DNA of 64,000 nucleotides, from NCBI RefSeq assembly GCF_000517625.1, contig NZ_CP007055.1:1426001-1490000 (forward strand). Reading direction: 5' to 3'. The notes beneath the pieces were generated by a model that was not told the origin of the DNA, ran no database searches, and worked only from the letters and a program-made list of their open reading frames with translations. The DNA comes from Halostagnicola larsenii XH-48. GTDB taxonomy: Archaea; Halobacteriota; Halobacteria; Halobacteriales; Natrialbaceae. Within the stretch, counting starts at the first letter, position 1. The number at the start of each line of letters is the position of its first letter. Shown one piece after another: positions 1-8,500 of the stretch. Position numbers and translations under genes: made by a program.

Positions 1-2
1 AC

Positions 3-242
3 GCGCTGGTCGATGCCCTTCGCTCGAGTTTGATCCGCGGCGCGTCGCTGGACGTGACCGATCCCGAACCGCTTCCCGAGGAGCATCCGCTCTGGGGGCT
101 CGGAAACGTCCAGATCACGCCCCACAACGCCGGCCATACGCCGAAGTACTACGACCGACTCGCGGATATCGTCGCGACGAACGTCGAGCGGATCGAGCGA
201 TCCGACTGGGACGCGGAACTCGAGAACCGCGTTTCTCTGTAA
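3..242 (+). CDS. D-2-hydroxyacid dehydrogenase, C-terminal end (truncated by window edge)
   Basis: Only the last 79 codons are inside the window; the frame is open to the left edge. The fragment carries the end of the NAD-binding domain of the D-isomer-specific 2-hydroxyacid dehydrogenase family: the GASLDV segment, a PEPLPEEHPLW loop and the TPHNAG motif that holds the catalytic histidine. The family reduces 2-oxoacids to D-2-hydroxyacids, or the reverse, using NAD(P)H in the cytoplasm. The substrate cannot be told from the C-terminus. The next gene starts 118 bp downstream and seems separate, because an AT-rich stretch lies between them. Confidence 0.88.
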   Translation, partial: ALVDALRSSLIRGASLDVTDPEPLPEEHPLWGLGNVQITPHNAGHTPKYYDRLADIVATNVERIERSDWDAELENRVSL

Positions 243-360
243 TTGTGAATCGCGTTTCCCGATGAGTGTGAGCGGGGACGGCACCTAAAGCGCCAGCCAA
301 AATCTTCCAGCGACTGCTCCCCAATGTATTTACTTGCATAGGCGCAAACGTATAGTGGAT

Positions 361-615
361 ATGACGGTCCTCTCGACGGAAGACGAAGGAAAGTTTCTCA
401 TGGACATCCGCGGCGAACAGATCGGTATCGTCACCGAAGTCGACGCGATCGAGCAGGTCGCGTTCGTCGATCCCGAACCGAATCTCACGAATGCCTGGAT
501 TCAGAGCCTCGGCTTCGGCGAAGCCGGCGAAGACGACATCAAAGTTCCCGCGGACAATGTTGAAACGGTAACCGATTCGGAACTCCGCGTCGACGCCGAC
601 CTGAGTAGCGAGTAA
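361..615 (+). CDS. Small conserved acidic protein, PRC-barrel-like
   Basis: An 84-residue acidic soluble protein. The segment GKFLMDIRGEQIGIV followed by short beta-strand-like stretches and a closing KVPADNVETVTDSELRV resembles a PRC-barrel-like fold as found in many haloarchaeal small proteins, but this is a fold guess. I chose the ATG at 361 (MTVLSTED) over the in-frame ATG at 334, because the intervening residues are basic and unlike the rest. It has no signal peptide or membrane segment. It faces the convergent asd gene. Its function is unknown. Confidence 0.75.
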   Translation: MTVLSTEDEGKFLMDIRGEQIGIVTEVDAIEQVAFVDPEPNLTNAWIQSLGFGEAGEDDIKVPADNVETVTDSELRVDADLSSE

Positions 616-685
616 TCAACGGAGACGGACGACCGTTGTTCCGCCATCGGCCACTTCGGGCGGGTTTGGGCCACTTCGAGTGGGT

Positions 686-1720
686 TTACAGGTAGCCGTT
701 CTCGAGCAACAGTTCGCCGTTGAGCACGCTCGCGCCGGCGGCACCGCGGATGGTGTTGTGGGCGAGACAGTTGTACTGGAGTCCGAACGGCGACTCGCGG
801 ATACCGCCAGTGGCGATCGCCATGCCGCCGCCGAGCGTTCTGTCCATCCGCGGCTGGGGTCGATCCGGTTCCGAGAAGACGTGAATGAGCGGGTCCGGCG
901 AGGAGCGGAGGTCGAGCGACGGATACGACTCCATGGCCGCCGCAGCGTCGTCGGCCGAGATATCTTCTTCCGTTTCGACCCAGACGTTCTCGAGGTGACC
1001 GTCGATGGTCGGAATGCGGTTACACGAGGCTGCAACCTCGACGCTGTTTTGCGTGAGTTCAGCGCCATCGAAGTCGCCGAGCAGTTTTCGCGATTCGGTC
1101 TCGAGTTTGTCCTCCTCGCTGCCGATGTGGGGAATCGCGTTGTCGATGATCTCCATCGAGGTAACGCCGTCGTAGCCCGCTCCCGAGACGGCCTGCAGGG
1201 TCGAGACGTGAACCGATTCGAGGCCGAACTGCGTGAGCGCGGCAAGGGTCGGGACGAAGGTGATCGTCGAGCAGTTGGGATTCTTGACCATCGCACCGTC
1301 CCAGCCACGCTCGTCGCGCTGGACCTCGAGCAAGTCGAGGTGATCCGCGTTGACCTCCGGAATAACGAGCGGAACGTCTGCGTCCATCCGCGCGTTCGAG
1401 GAGTTCGAGGAAAGCACGTACCCAGCCTCGCAAAAGGCCGGTTCGACCTCGGCGCCGACGCTCGAGGGGAGCGACGAGAACAGGAGGTCGACGTCGTCCG
1501 GAACCGAATCCGGCTCGGTTGCCTGTACCGTCATGTCAGCAACGCCGGTCGGTATCGGCGAGTCGACGCGCCACTTCGCGGCGTCGCGATAGGATCGGCC
1601 GGCGCTCGAGTCGCTCGCGGTCAGTGTCGTTATCTCGAAGGACGGATGCGGGTCGAGAAGCTGGATCAATCGCTGGCCGACGGCGCCAGTTGCACCGAGA
1701 ACGCCTACACGTACAGTCAT
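686..1720 (-). CDS. asd: Aspartate-semialdehyde dehydrogenase
   Basis: A 344-residue enzyme that makes L-aspartate 4-semialdehyde from aspartyl phosphate with NADPH, the branch point to lysine, threonine and methionine. The N-terminus has the Rossmann motif GATGAVG (residues 9-15). The active-site cysteine is C150 in the KNPNCST motif, and the C-terminus has the family's dimerisation region with HVFSEPDRPQPR. The length is normal for the archaeal form. I start it at the ATG at 1720 (MTVRVGV) because a good Shine-Dalgarno sequence (GAGGTG) lies 8-13 nt upstream; the frame stays open further upstream only with unconvincing sequence. It is transcribed alone, convergent with the small gene ending at 615. 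Confidence 0.96.
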   Translation of the reverse strand: MTVRVGVLGATGAVGQRLIQLLDPHPSFEITTLTASDSSAGRSYRDAAKWRVDSPIPTGVADMTVQATEPDSVPDDVDLLFSSLPSSVGAEVEPAFCEAGYVLSSNSSNARMDADVPLVIPEVNADHLDLLEVQRDERGWDGAMVKNPNCSTITFVPTLAALTQFGLESVHVSTLQAVSGAGYDGVTSMEIIDNAIPHIGSEEDKLETESRKLLGDFDGAELTQNSVEVAASCNRIPTIDGHLENVWVETEEDISADDAAAAMESYPSLDLRSSPDPLIHVFSEPDRPQPRMDRTLGGGMAIATGGIRESPFGLQYNCLAHNTIRGAAGASVLNGELLLENGYL

Positions 1721-1727
1721 TTTCCGC

Positions 1728-1733
1728 ACCTCA
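1728..1733 (-). promoter_or_regulatory. Ribosome binding site of asd
   Basis: On the minus strand this reads GAGGTG, ending 7 nt before the ATG at 1720. It matches the haloarchaeal 16S anti-Shine-Dalgarno and decides the start codon against the longer in-frame possibilities. Confidence 0.7.
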
Positions 1734-1990
1734 GGTTTGGGGGCGCAAAACCGTTTGGATTTCACTCGCATACGGACGCCGAAACGAGCGAACATGATCG
1801 GTACACGGGTGGTCGAAATCGATCGGTCTCTGGAACGAGCATAGAAGAGATTAAGAAAACGGAGCCAAACAGTAGGCTAAATGGAACACGATTGTACCCA
1901 CACACGTTCGAGAACGTCATCCTTGGTCGCCAATCGTGGCGCTTCGCTCGAGACCGCACAGCCAACTGCTCGCGCGTCCGGGTGGTCCCG

Positions 1991-2269
1991 ATGAGTGAGT
2001 CGACCTCTGATTCGCCGGCCATCGGTCCGTTTGAGGGCGGTTTCGGTATCGGTGCTGCTGTCGTCGGTATCGTAAGCATCCTCTTTGGCGTATACGCAGC
2101 GTACGATGGATACATGGGGACAGGAATGGTCGTGCGAAGCGTGGAGCCGATGAGCGAACCAATCTTGCAGGGAATTATTCTTCTCGCGTTCGCCTCGGCG
2201 TTCGGAATCATCGCGCTGTACGTCGGCGCGTACATGGAACCTGGACTGGGCGGCGACCAGGGACACTGA
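1991..2269 (+). CDS. Small two-helix membrane protein
   Basis: A 92-residue protein with two clear hydrophobic segments, roughly residues 18-40 (GFGIGAAVVGIVSILFGVYA) and 58-80 (ILQGIILLAFASAFGIIALYV), so it should sit in the cytoplasmic membrane as a hairpin. The N-terminus is acidic and serine-rich. I chose the ATG at 1991 because it starts the acidic, hydrophobic-segment-containing part; upstream of it the same frame is the antisense of asd. I do not recognise a named family. It lies alone between asd and rps17e, both on the opposite strand. Confidence 0.7.
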   Translation: MSESTSDSPAIGPFEGGFGIGAAVVGIVSILFGVYAAYDGYMGTGMVVRSVEPMSEPILQGIILLAFASAFGIIALYVGAYMEPGLGGDQGH

Positions 2270-2409
2270 ACACGTAACTGGATCCGAAACGGCGATTTCC
2301 AGACTCGCGGCGTGATTACTAACGGAATCGTTCACCTTCGAGTAATACACCGAGGCTAGCGCTTTGGGGACTGTCCGATCTCGAGCGTCGCGAGTACGTG
2401 TCGTGAAAT

Positions 2410-2601
2410 TTAGGCCGCGACCTGTCCGCTTTTCTTGCGCGTGACGTAGCCGGCGATTCGGTTCCGAACGCCCTTTGATTCGATGTTCGTAAGCTTCTCG
2501 ACGCTGTCTTTGTTCTGTTCGAAATCGGTCGTGAACGCGTCCGGATACTGCTCCAGCAGGAGCGTCCCCGTCTTCTTGACGTAGGCCGGTTTGATTGCCA
2601 T
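2410..2601 (-). CDS. rps17e: 30S ribosomal protein S17e
   Basis: A 63-residue basic protein beginning MAIKPAYVKKTGTLLLEQYP, the unmistakable start of archaeal/eukaryotic S17e, followed by the conserved FTTDFEQNK and SKGVRNRIAGYVTR segments. It is part of the small ribosomal subunit and has no bacterial counterpart. The length is typical of the short archaeal form. A TATA-like sequence centred 29 nt upstream of the ATG indicates a leaderless transcript. The downstream convergent spacer (2270-2409) shows nothing else. Confidence 0.98.
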   Translation of the reverse strand: MAIKPAYVKKTGTLLLEQYPDAFTTDFEQNKDSVEKLTNIESKGVRNRIAGYVTRKKSGQVAA

Positions 2602-2624
2602 AGAGATTGGTTCCGTCTAGAGGG

Positions 2625-2635
2625 CCTTAATTGAC
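2625..2635 (-). promoter_or_regulatory. TATA box of rps17e
   Basis: Minus-strand sequence TCAATTAAGG is centred about 29 nt from the ATG at 2601, the spacing expected for an archaeal TATA box of a leaderless mRNA. Confidence 0.6.
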
Positions 2636-2670
2636 TCCCTTTGGATTCGATCGCTGGACAACCGCTGGAT

Positions 2671-3648
2671 TCAGTCGTTCGTGACGAGATTCGGGCTTGG
2701 TGCCTGCTGGCTGTCCTGATCCGTTCGTTCGGGCGTGTTGCCCACGAGTTCCCGGAACCGCTCGGATCGGCTCGCAACGCGATCCATCGTTTCGCTGTCT
2801 GGCTCGATGTCCCGTGACTCGAGGAGGAACGTGGTGATCACGACGGTCTTGACCCACGGTTTGAGGAAACCGGTGTAGATCGTGAGGGCCGTCCCGAGAG
2901 CGATCACCCAGCCGAGAACTTCGAACAGGCCACCGAGGTTTCCGAGACCGGTTGCGACCGGTATCAGGGCCAACACGAGCACGAACGCGAGGGCGTACAA
3001 TCCGACGACGATCGCAAGCGTCGACGCGAGCACCGATTTCCAGGTCTTCCCGTAGAGAACGATTCCATCTCTGGCAGACCGCCAGCGGTTCTGCTCGGGA
3101 TTGCAGAACATGTGTGCGATGATCGCTTCGTCGATGTACGAGGCGGCGATCGTGATGGCTTTTCCGAGAAGCTCCACGAGCTTCTGTAGGTTTGGAACGA
3201 TAGAGAGCAGTTCCGAGAACGAGACGACAGCGCCGTTGAACTGTTTGATGACCGCCTTGACCAGTTGATCGACGGCAAAGAGCGCGCTCGCTTCCGTGAA
3301 GTGTTCGGTTACCTGTGATTTGCCGTACCGGATCTGATTCGGTGGCACCTCACCCGTTTCGATGACGTGTGCGATGACCGCGATGTGGGCTACTTTAACG
3401 AGGTAAAGTACGTAGCGGCTGAACAGTCGCCACCCAGCGACGAACAGTCCGACCGCGAGAACCAAACCGACGAACGCGACGAGTTCGGAGATTGAACTGG
3501 ACTCGAGCAATCTGGTTCCGAACCACGCGATGGCTCCGAAGTAGACGACGGCGAGGAGTCCACAGAGCAGTCCGATACCGAGTCGTAGCACCACGAACGG
3601 CAGTGTCTTCCGATAGACGCTGGTTGCAGTTTTGAAATGAAGCCTCAT
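2671..3648 (-). CDS. Polytopic membrane protein, uncharacterised
   Basis: A 325-residue protein with about six hydrophobic segments: about residues 17-45, 53-75, 80-95, two around 200-250 (ASTLAIVVGLYALAFVLVLA and GLFEVLGWVIALGTALTIYT), and one near 265-275. A central soluble stretch (about 95-190) contains HVIETGEVPPNQIRYGKSQV and amphipathic helices. The C-terminal 50 residues are hydrophilic. It looks like a complete, conserved haloarchaeal inner-membrane protein, but I cannot assign a family or substrate. It lies 69 bp upstream of rps17e on the same strand; rps17e has its own promoter, so they need not be co-transcribed. Confidence 0.8.
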   Translation of the reverse strand: MRLHFKTATSVYRKTLPFVVLRLGIGLLCGLLAVVYFGAIAWFGTRLLESSSISELVAFVGLVLAVGLFVAGWRLFSRYVLYLVKVAHIAVIAHVIETGEVPPNQIRYGKSQVTEHFTEASALFAVDQLVKAVIKQFNGAVVSFSELLSIVPNLQKLVELLGKAITIAASYIDEAIIAHMFCNPEQNRWRSARDGIVLYGKTWKSVLASTLAIVVGLYALAFVLVLALIPVATGLGNLGGLFEVLGWVIALGTALTIYTGFLKPWVKTVVITTFLLESRDIEPDSETMDRVASRSERFRELVGNTPERTDQDSQQAPSPNLVTND

Positions 3649-3737
3649 CTACGGGTCGATCCCGCCCGATCGTATTTAACATCGAGCAGGAACTACCCTG
3701 CCATCGAGGCGGAATCGACCCACCACTCGCGATCGAC

Positions 3738-4391
3738 CTACCACTCGCTGTGCTCGCGCACGCGAGAGAGCGCCTCCTGTTCGCGGTCGCTTCCGGCGCG
3801 GTCGACCACTGACGCGTAGTACTCGAGTCGGTCCCGCAGCACGGGTTCGTCGTAGCCGTCGACCTCGAGTCTCGATGCGGCGACGGTCGCTTCGACGATG
3901 GCACCGAACCCTCGGTTTATCGTCGGCACAGTTTCCGTTTCGACCGCCGACTCGAGCGGCCGAAGCTGCCAGTCTTCCCACCGCGTCCCGTTCTCGCTGC
4001 CGGAATCGATTCGCTCGACCGAAACGCGGACCCACGCGTCGGCGGACTCGAGCACGGGCTCCTCGAGTTCGTAAATAGAAAGTGCGGCGTCGACGAAATC
4101 GACGGGGTTGCGCGTAAACTGCACGTATCCGGACCCCCGTCTGTGGAAATTCCGCCGCGTCCGCGTGTTCCCCCACGTGCGTGCGGAGGTTCGAGTTTCC
4201 GCATCGTTCGTCTTGGTCGTGCCCTGACCCTGCTCCGCCGGCTCGGCGAACAGCCCGAGTGCGGCCGCGTTCCAGCGACCGTTTGGGCCGAGCGTGGTCA
4301 CGACCGTTTCGGTTACGCCCTCGAGTGTGACCGGCCACGCGGCGTTGCCATCGAAGGTGTCCACCCCATCGCCGTCGTTCGCGCCGCTCAT
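3738..4391 (-). CDS. DUF447 family protein (flavin-reductase-like barrel)
   Basis: A 217-residue soluble protein that opens with the DUF447 hallmark WPVTLEGVTETVVTTLGPNG, continues through NAAALGL and GYVQFTRNP, and ends with a helical half containing NRGFGAIVEATVAASRL. From memory, a structural-genomics structure of a methanogen homologue contained FMN, so a flavin-linked role is possible but unproven. Residues 55-80 form a hydrophilic insert rich in Thr, Arg and Asn. Its ATG overlaps the stop codon of the upstream CitG-like gene (ATGA), so the two are translationally coupled and probably act in one pathway. Confidence 0.88.
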   Translation of the reverse strand: MSGANDGDGVDTFDGNAAWPVTLEGVTETVVTTLGPNGRWNAAALGLFAEPAEQGQGTTKTNDAETRTSARTWGNTRTRRNFHRRGSGYVQFTRNPVDFVDAALSIYELEEPVLESADAWVRVSVERIDSGSENGTRWEDWQLRPLESAVETETVPTINRGFGAIVEATVAASRLEVDGYDEPVLRDRLEYYASVVDRAGSDREQEALSRVREHSEW

Positions 4392-5239
4392 AGCTCGATC
4401 AGTTCGTTCTCGAGGGCGATGAACAAACCGGCGGCGATCAGATCCGCGGTGGTTCCCGGATTGATCCCCCGCGAGACCAGTTCGTCGGCGAACGATTCGA
4501 CCGCGTCCCGGTCCGTCGCTCGGCCGTCGGTTCGAAGTATGTCCGCGGCTCGTTCCGTCACTTCTGCAGCAGTTTCCCCGCCGCGGCGTTTTGCGACGAG
4601 GGTGTCGGGACGTTCTGCGAGGGTGGCGAGAAAGGCAGTTGCGGCTCTATCCGCAACCGGACCGCGCGCCGTAGCGATCCGATCGGCGACGTCGAACGAG
4701 CGCTCGAACCCGGCGATCCACTCGCGGGCCACGTCGTCACCGGGGACGCTCCGGTCCATCACGTCGAGAAGCGTCAACCCGCGCTCTTCGAGTGCCGGTG
4801 CGGCATCGCTCCCGCGTCGAACGTCGAGCGCCTCGAGTTCGGGGTCGGGTTCGGAAACGAAGACATCGACGTGCTCAAACGCCCGGTAAAAGGCTTTTGC
4901 ATCCGCGACGGTGGTGTCCGCGACGACCGATTCGGCGGTCGATCGCGAGATCCCGTCGTCCGCCGCCTTCACGAGCGGAACGAGCAACAACAGGGCCCCG
5001 AACTGGGTGTTTCCCCCGCCCTGTTCGGCCATTCCCGCAACGCTTTGCTCGAACGACGGGCCGACCGACTCGCCCGACTCGGCCATCCGGAGACCGCTCT
5101 GCGCACCAACCGCGCCAGCGAGGAAGTGTTCGAACAGCAGGTCCTCGAGGTCCCGGTGCCGATCGACGTTGCCCGGTTTCGGCGTTCCGCAGACCTCGAG
5201 CAACAGCGCGAGTTCCGCGTTCTGGGCAGCACTTCGCAT
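4388..5239 (-). CDS. Triphosphoribosyl-dephospho-CoA synthase-like protein (CitG/MdcB family)
   Basis: A 283-residue protein of the CitG/MdcB family. The N-terminus has AELALLLEVCGTPKPGNVDR, with the family's TPKPGLVD-type nucleotide loop, followed by GGGNTQFGALLLLVPLV and, near the C-terminus, GINPGTTADLIAAGLF, the conserved NPGTTADL box. Bacterial members make the prosthetic group of citrate or malonate lyase from ATP and dephospho-CoA. Nothing in this window encodes such a lyase, so the archaeal substrate is probably different. The ATG at 5239 is chosen; a GTG two codons earlier is possible. The gene overlaps the DUF447 gene by 4 nt. Confidence 0.88.
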   Translation of the reverse strand: MRSAAQNAELALLLEVCGTPKPGNVDRHRDLEDLLFEHFLAGAVGAQSGLRMAESGESVGPSFEQSVAGMAEQGGGNTQFGALLLLVPLVKAADDGISRSTAESVVADTTVADAKAFYRAFEHVDVFVSEPDPELEALDVRRGSDAAPALEERGLTLLDVMDRSVPGDDVAREWIAGFERSFDVADRIATARGPVADRAATAFLATLAERPDTLVAKRRGGETAAEVTERAADILRTDGRATDRDAVESFADELVSRGINPGTTADLIAAGLFIALENELIEL

Positions 5240-5390
5240 ATGCACTGTCGTCGAATCTGTCGGCCGACGGCTTAGGACTTGCTGGACAACAGCCCGGAGA
5301 CCATGCGGGACGAGAGACAGAAGCGCCTGGGCCGCTCGTCGACGGCCTCGCAAGCACCCCGATTTTTTCGGTTGGTGTCGAGCGTTCGCT

Positions 5391-6587
5391 ATGAGCGACA
5401 CCAACGGAGAGACGAGCACGGCCCGGCGGATGCGCGAGTTCGCGGGGACTGTGGTTCGCGGGATCAGCGACCGAAACGTGACGTTCATGGCCGGAAGCAT
5501 CGCCTATCAGGCGTTTATCTCCCTTATCCCGCTGCTCGTACTGGCGTTCTTTCTCGTCTCGGTCGTCGGTGACGAGGGCCTCGCGTCGCAAGTCACCCAA
5601 ACCACGCAGGGGTTCTTGCCTGCGGCCGGAAACGAACTCCTCGAGGGTGCGATTTCGGGATCCGTTGCGACAACCGGCGGGACCGTCATCGGTCTCGTCA
5701 CGCTGTTGTGGGGATCGCTGAAGATTTTCCGCGGCCTCGACACGGCGTTTTCGGAGATCTACGAGTCGACGGGCGAGGCGTCGTTCGTCGATCAACTCCG
5801 CGACGCCTTCGTCGTGTTCTTCGCGATCGGTCTCGCGCTCCTAGCCGCGGCCGTTGCGAGCGTCGTGTTCGCGATATTCCCCGAGAACACGCTCATCGGG
5901 GTTCTCAACCCGATCGTTCTCGTCGTCGGCCTCACGCTCGCGTTCGTTCCGATGTACTACTACTTTCCCGACGTAGAAACGACCGTTCGGGAGATACTGC
6001 CGGGTGCCGTGGCCGCGGCTATCGGCTGGGCGGTACTGCAGGGACTCTTCCAGGTGTACGTCTCCGTCGCCGCGGGTTCGGAGTCCGCCGGCCCGATCGG
6101 AGCGATCCTCCTGTTGTTGAGCTGGTTGTACTTCGGCGGGCTGGTGTTGTTGATCGGTGCCGTCGTGAACGCCGCACGGAGCGGGCACCTCCCCGCCGCC
6201 GACGGATCCGCCGAGCACGGTACGCCCGTCGACTCCCGCGACGATGATCGACCGCAGGAGTTCGATGGTATCCACGCGGCTTCCGGGCCGAGACCGGGGG
6301 CCGAACGAACGTTTGAGCGCAATATCGCCCGTCTCGAGCGGGAGGTCGCGGACCTCGAGGGCCAACTCGCGATGCTCGAGAACGACCTGGGTGCCCAACG
6401 CAGCCGACGATATCGACTCGAGGACCGAGCGGCGACGTTGGAAGCGGAAACAGAGCGCCTCCGCTCAGAGAATCGAGATCTCCGCCGCAGGGTCGAACGC
6501 CAGAGCCGTCCGGCCTGGCGGCGAACGCTCGAGCGACTCTTCGAGCGGGCAACGAGCGTGAACGTCGGCGTGGTCCGTCGATCGTGA
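5391..6587 (+). CDS. YihY/BrkB family membrane protein with C-terminal coiled coil
   Basis: A 398-residue integral membrane protein. The YihY/BrkB domain spans about residues 15-270, with six predicted membrane segments; family motifs include FMAGSIAYQAFISLIPLLVL at the first helix and ILLLLSWLYFGGLVLLIGA at the last. The family was once annotated ribonuclease BN, which is no longer believed; its role is unknown, perhaps export. Residues 270-305 are a hydrophilic linker, and about 305-375 form a heptad-rich coiled coil (ARLEREVADLEGQLAMLEND) that should lie in the cytoplasm. The ATG at 5391 starts just before the conserved domain. It is divergent from the CitG-like gene, about 150 bp away. 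Confidence 0.9.
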   Translation: MSDTNGETSTARRMREFAGTVVRGISDRNVTFMAGSIAYQAFISLIPLLVLAFFLVSVVGDEGLASQVTQTTQGFLPAAGNELLEGAISGSVATTGGTVIGLVTLLWGSLKIFRGLDTAFSEIYESTGEASFVDQLRDAFVVFFAIGLALLAAAVASVVFAIFPENTLIGVLNPIVLVVGLTLAFVPMYYYFPDVETTVREILPGAVAAAIGWAVLQGLFQVYVSVAAGSESAGPIGAILLLLSWLYFGGLVLLIGAVVNAARSGHLPAADGSAEHGTPVDSRDDDRPQEFDGIHAASGPRPGAERTFERNIARLEREVADLEGQLAMLENDLGAQRSRRYRLEDRAATLEAETERLRSENRDLRRRVERQSRPAWRRTLERLFERATSVNVGVVRRS

Positions 6588-6629
6588 GACGGAGGCTGTG
6601 AGAGCGCGAAAGACGGCGCAGTCGCCGAC

Positions 6630-7391
6630 TCAGTGCTCGATCGAATCCCGTTCGAGCCCGAGATGAGTATCGACGGCGTTTCGAACGCGCTCGAGCACGA
6701 CCGGGTTGTCGCTCGGACGGCCGACGCTGACCGCGTCCGCGCCGTAGTCGGCGTACTCGCGCACGGTTGGCTCGTCGCGAACGCCGTTGTTCGCGATCAC
6801 GTACAGCCCCGTCTCGTCGACGACATCTGCGATTACGCTCTCGGAATCCATCGCGTCGACGTGAACGAACGCCGCGCCGGCGTCCTCGAGTTCTTTGGCG
6901 AGCGTCGGCAGGTCGACGCCGGGGACCTCCGCACGCACTTTGACGCCGGTCGTCGCCCCCGTCTCGGTCGCCGTCTCGACGTACGATCGAAGGCGGTCAG
7001 TATCGGCGAGCAACTGTTCTCCACAGCCGACCGCGCACAACTCGTTCTGCCTGCAGTGGGCATTTATCTCCAGCAGCGCATTTCGATCGCGACAGACTCG
7101 AGCGGCGGGTACGATTGGTTCTGCCGTCGTCGTTCGAACGTTAACCCCAGGCCGTATCGGGGCCGCCTCGAGGGCCTCGAGCTGTCGGTCGATAAACTCG
7201 AACGGATCCGGCGGCAGGAACTCGTTACGGTCGCGGTCGACGAGTTCGCGGGCAGCTCCTCGAGATTGTTCGTCGATCGCGATTCCGCCGAGAAACGCAC
7301 AGCCGGCGAACGCCGTGCCGGCTCGAGCCCAGTCGGCGTCCGCCTCGCCGCTGAGACTCGCCAGTGCGAGCGGTGGGGAGAACATGCTCAC
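6630..7391 (-). CDS. TIM-barrel dihydrouridine-synthase-like protein
   Basis: A 253-residue protein related to the flavin-binding dihydrouridine synthase / dihydroorotate dehydrogenase TIM barrels. The AHCRQNELCAVGCGEQLL segment is typical of an archaeal branch of this superfamily; the later GVKVRAEVPGVD, FVHVDAMDS and GADAVSVGRPS strands form the phosphate-binding half of the barrel. Whether it modifies tRNA is unproven. It starts one base after the cofD stop codon, so the two are co-transcribed and probably translationally coupled. Archaea often keep this gene beside cofD, which hints at a link with coenzyme F420, but that is inference from neighbourhood. Confidence 0.82.
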   Translation of the reverse strand: MSMFSPPLALASLSGEADADWARAGTAFAGCAFLGGIAIDEQSRGAARELVDRDRNEFLPPDPFEFIDRQLEALEAAPIRPGVNVRTTTAEPIVPAARVCRDRNALLEINAHCRQNELCAVGCGEQLLADTDRLRSYVETATETGATTGVKVRAEVPGVDLPTLAKELEDAGAAFVHVDAMDSESVIADVVDETGLYVIANNGVRDEPTVREYADYGADAVSVGRPSDNPVVLERVRNAVDTHLGLERDSIEH

Positions 7392-8390
7392 TCACTCGAC
7401 CCGCTCGATGGCGTCGACGGTCGTTCGGACGACACGTTCGGCGTCGTCGCTCGAGTCGATCCTGATGTCGGTTCGAATCGTCGGTCGATCGAACTCGGTG
7501 TCGTCCGCATCGTCGACGACGAACGCATCGGCGAACGGGTAGGTCTCCGCAAGGCCGGCAGTCGACGGCTCCGCGCCCACCGCTTCCATCAGTTCCTCCG
7601 CGGGCCCGGAGAACGCCTCGTCTCCGAGAAACGGCGAGACGACTACCACGGGTGTCTGGCCCAGCGCGTCTGCGAACCCCGGAATCGAGAGCATCGGCCC
7701 GATGCTGGTCACCGGATTCGACGGGCCGATAACGACGGGATCAGCGAGCGCCTCGAGAACGCCCGGTGCCGGTTCTGCGTCGTCCGATCCCCGGAACTCG
7801 ACGTCCTCGACTTCGGGCTCTGCGTTCCATCCGACCCAGTACTCCTGAAAGTGCATCGTCCCCTCCTCGGTGTGGACGAGGCTGGCGATCGGGTCGTCGC
7901 TCATCGGAAGCAGGTCGAACGAGACGTCGAACGCCGACGCCAGACACGCGATCGTCTCGCTCAGGCCCTGCCCCTGATCGAGAAGACTGGTCCGCGTGAT
8001 GTGGACGGCGCGGTCGCGGTCGCCGATCGTCATGAACTCGCCGACGCCGGAAAAGCGCCGCCAGTTGGCGAGCGCTCGACCCGCGGTCTGTCGATCGTCG
8101 GGGAGGTACTGCGGACCGGTCGGGAGGTCCGCCGCGTCGGCGATCTCGAGCAGTTCGGCGTTCGTTCGGTGGGTGTCGCCCTCGATGCCCCACCAGGTTT
8201 CGCGGTCGAGCACGTCGCCGCCCTGAAAGAGCAACGTGTCGACGTCCGGGCAAACCAGCAGGCCGCCGAGTTCGATGTCATCGCCGGTGTTGGCGATGAC
8301 CGTCACGTCGTCGGGCGAGAACGCAGCGTCCACTCCGTCGACCAGTTTCGGTGTCCCGGTGCCACCGGAGAGGAACGTAACCATACGCAC
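7392..8390 (-). CDS. cofD: 2-phospho-L-lactate transferase (coenzyme F420 biosynthesis)
   Basis: A 332-residue enzyme that transfers the lactyl- or related phospho-group from its guanylyl-activated donor to the deazaflavin Fo, giving F420-0. Visible motifs are the nucleotide loop [15 protein letters not shown] at the N-terminus, [19 protein letters not shown] (metal/Fo site), and [13 protein letters not shown] in the C-terminal half. The length is normal. Two in-frame ATGs (8390 and 8384) are possible. A TATA-like CTAAAAGA about 27 nt upstream of 8390 suggests a leaderless transcript. It is the first gene of a two-gene unit with the TIM-barrel gene, and fits with the F420-type oxidoreductase at 39857. 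Confidence 0.96.
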   Translation of the reverse strand: MRMVTFLSGGTGTPKLVDGVDAAFSPDDVTVIANTGDDIELGGLLVCPDVDTLLFQGGDVLDRETWWGIEGDTHRTNAELLEIADAADLPTGPQYLPDDRQTAGRALANWRRFSGVGEFMTIGDRDRAVHITRTSLLDQGQGLSETIACLASAFDVSFDLLPMSDDPIASLVHTEEGTMHFQEYWVGWNAEPEVEDVEFRGSDDAEPAPGVLEALADPVVIGPSNPVTSIGPMLSIPGFADALGQTPVVVVSPFLGDEAFSGPAEELMEAVGAEPSTAGLAETYPFADAFVVDDADDTEFDRPTIRTDIRIDSSDDAERVVRTTVDAIERVE

Positions 8391-8500
8391 ACACGCGTCC
8401 GACGGTACTTAGTCTCTTTTAGCCCGAGCTGATCAGTCCCTTTCAGCCGGACTCGAGCGGTCGCCCGCGGTCGAAAAGAAGCGACAGACCCGCTCGCGAC

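Noticed and set aside
680-2269. 529-codon open frame on the plus strand
   Set aside because: Up to about 1720 it is the antisense of asd, with unnatural Arg/Val-rich composition; only the last 92 codons (1991-2269) are a credible gene.
6633-8432. 599-codon open frame on the plus strand
   Set aside because: Antisense of the cofD and TIM-barrel genes; both of those have clear motifs.
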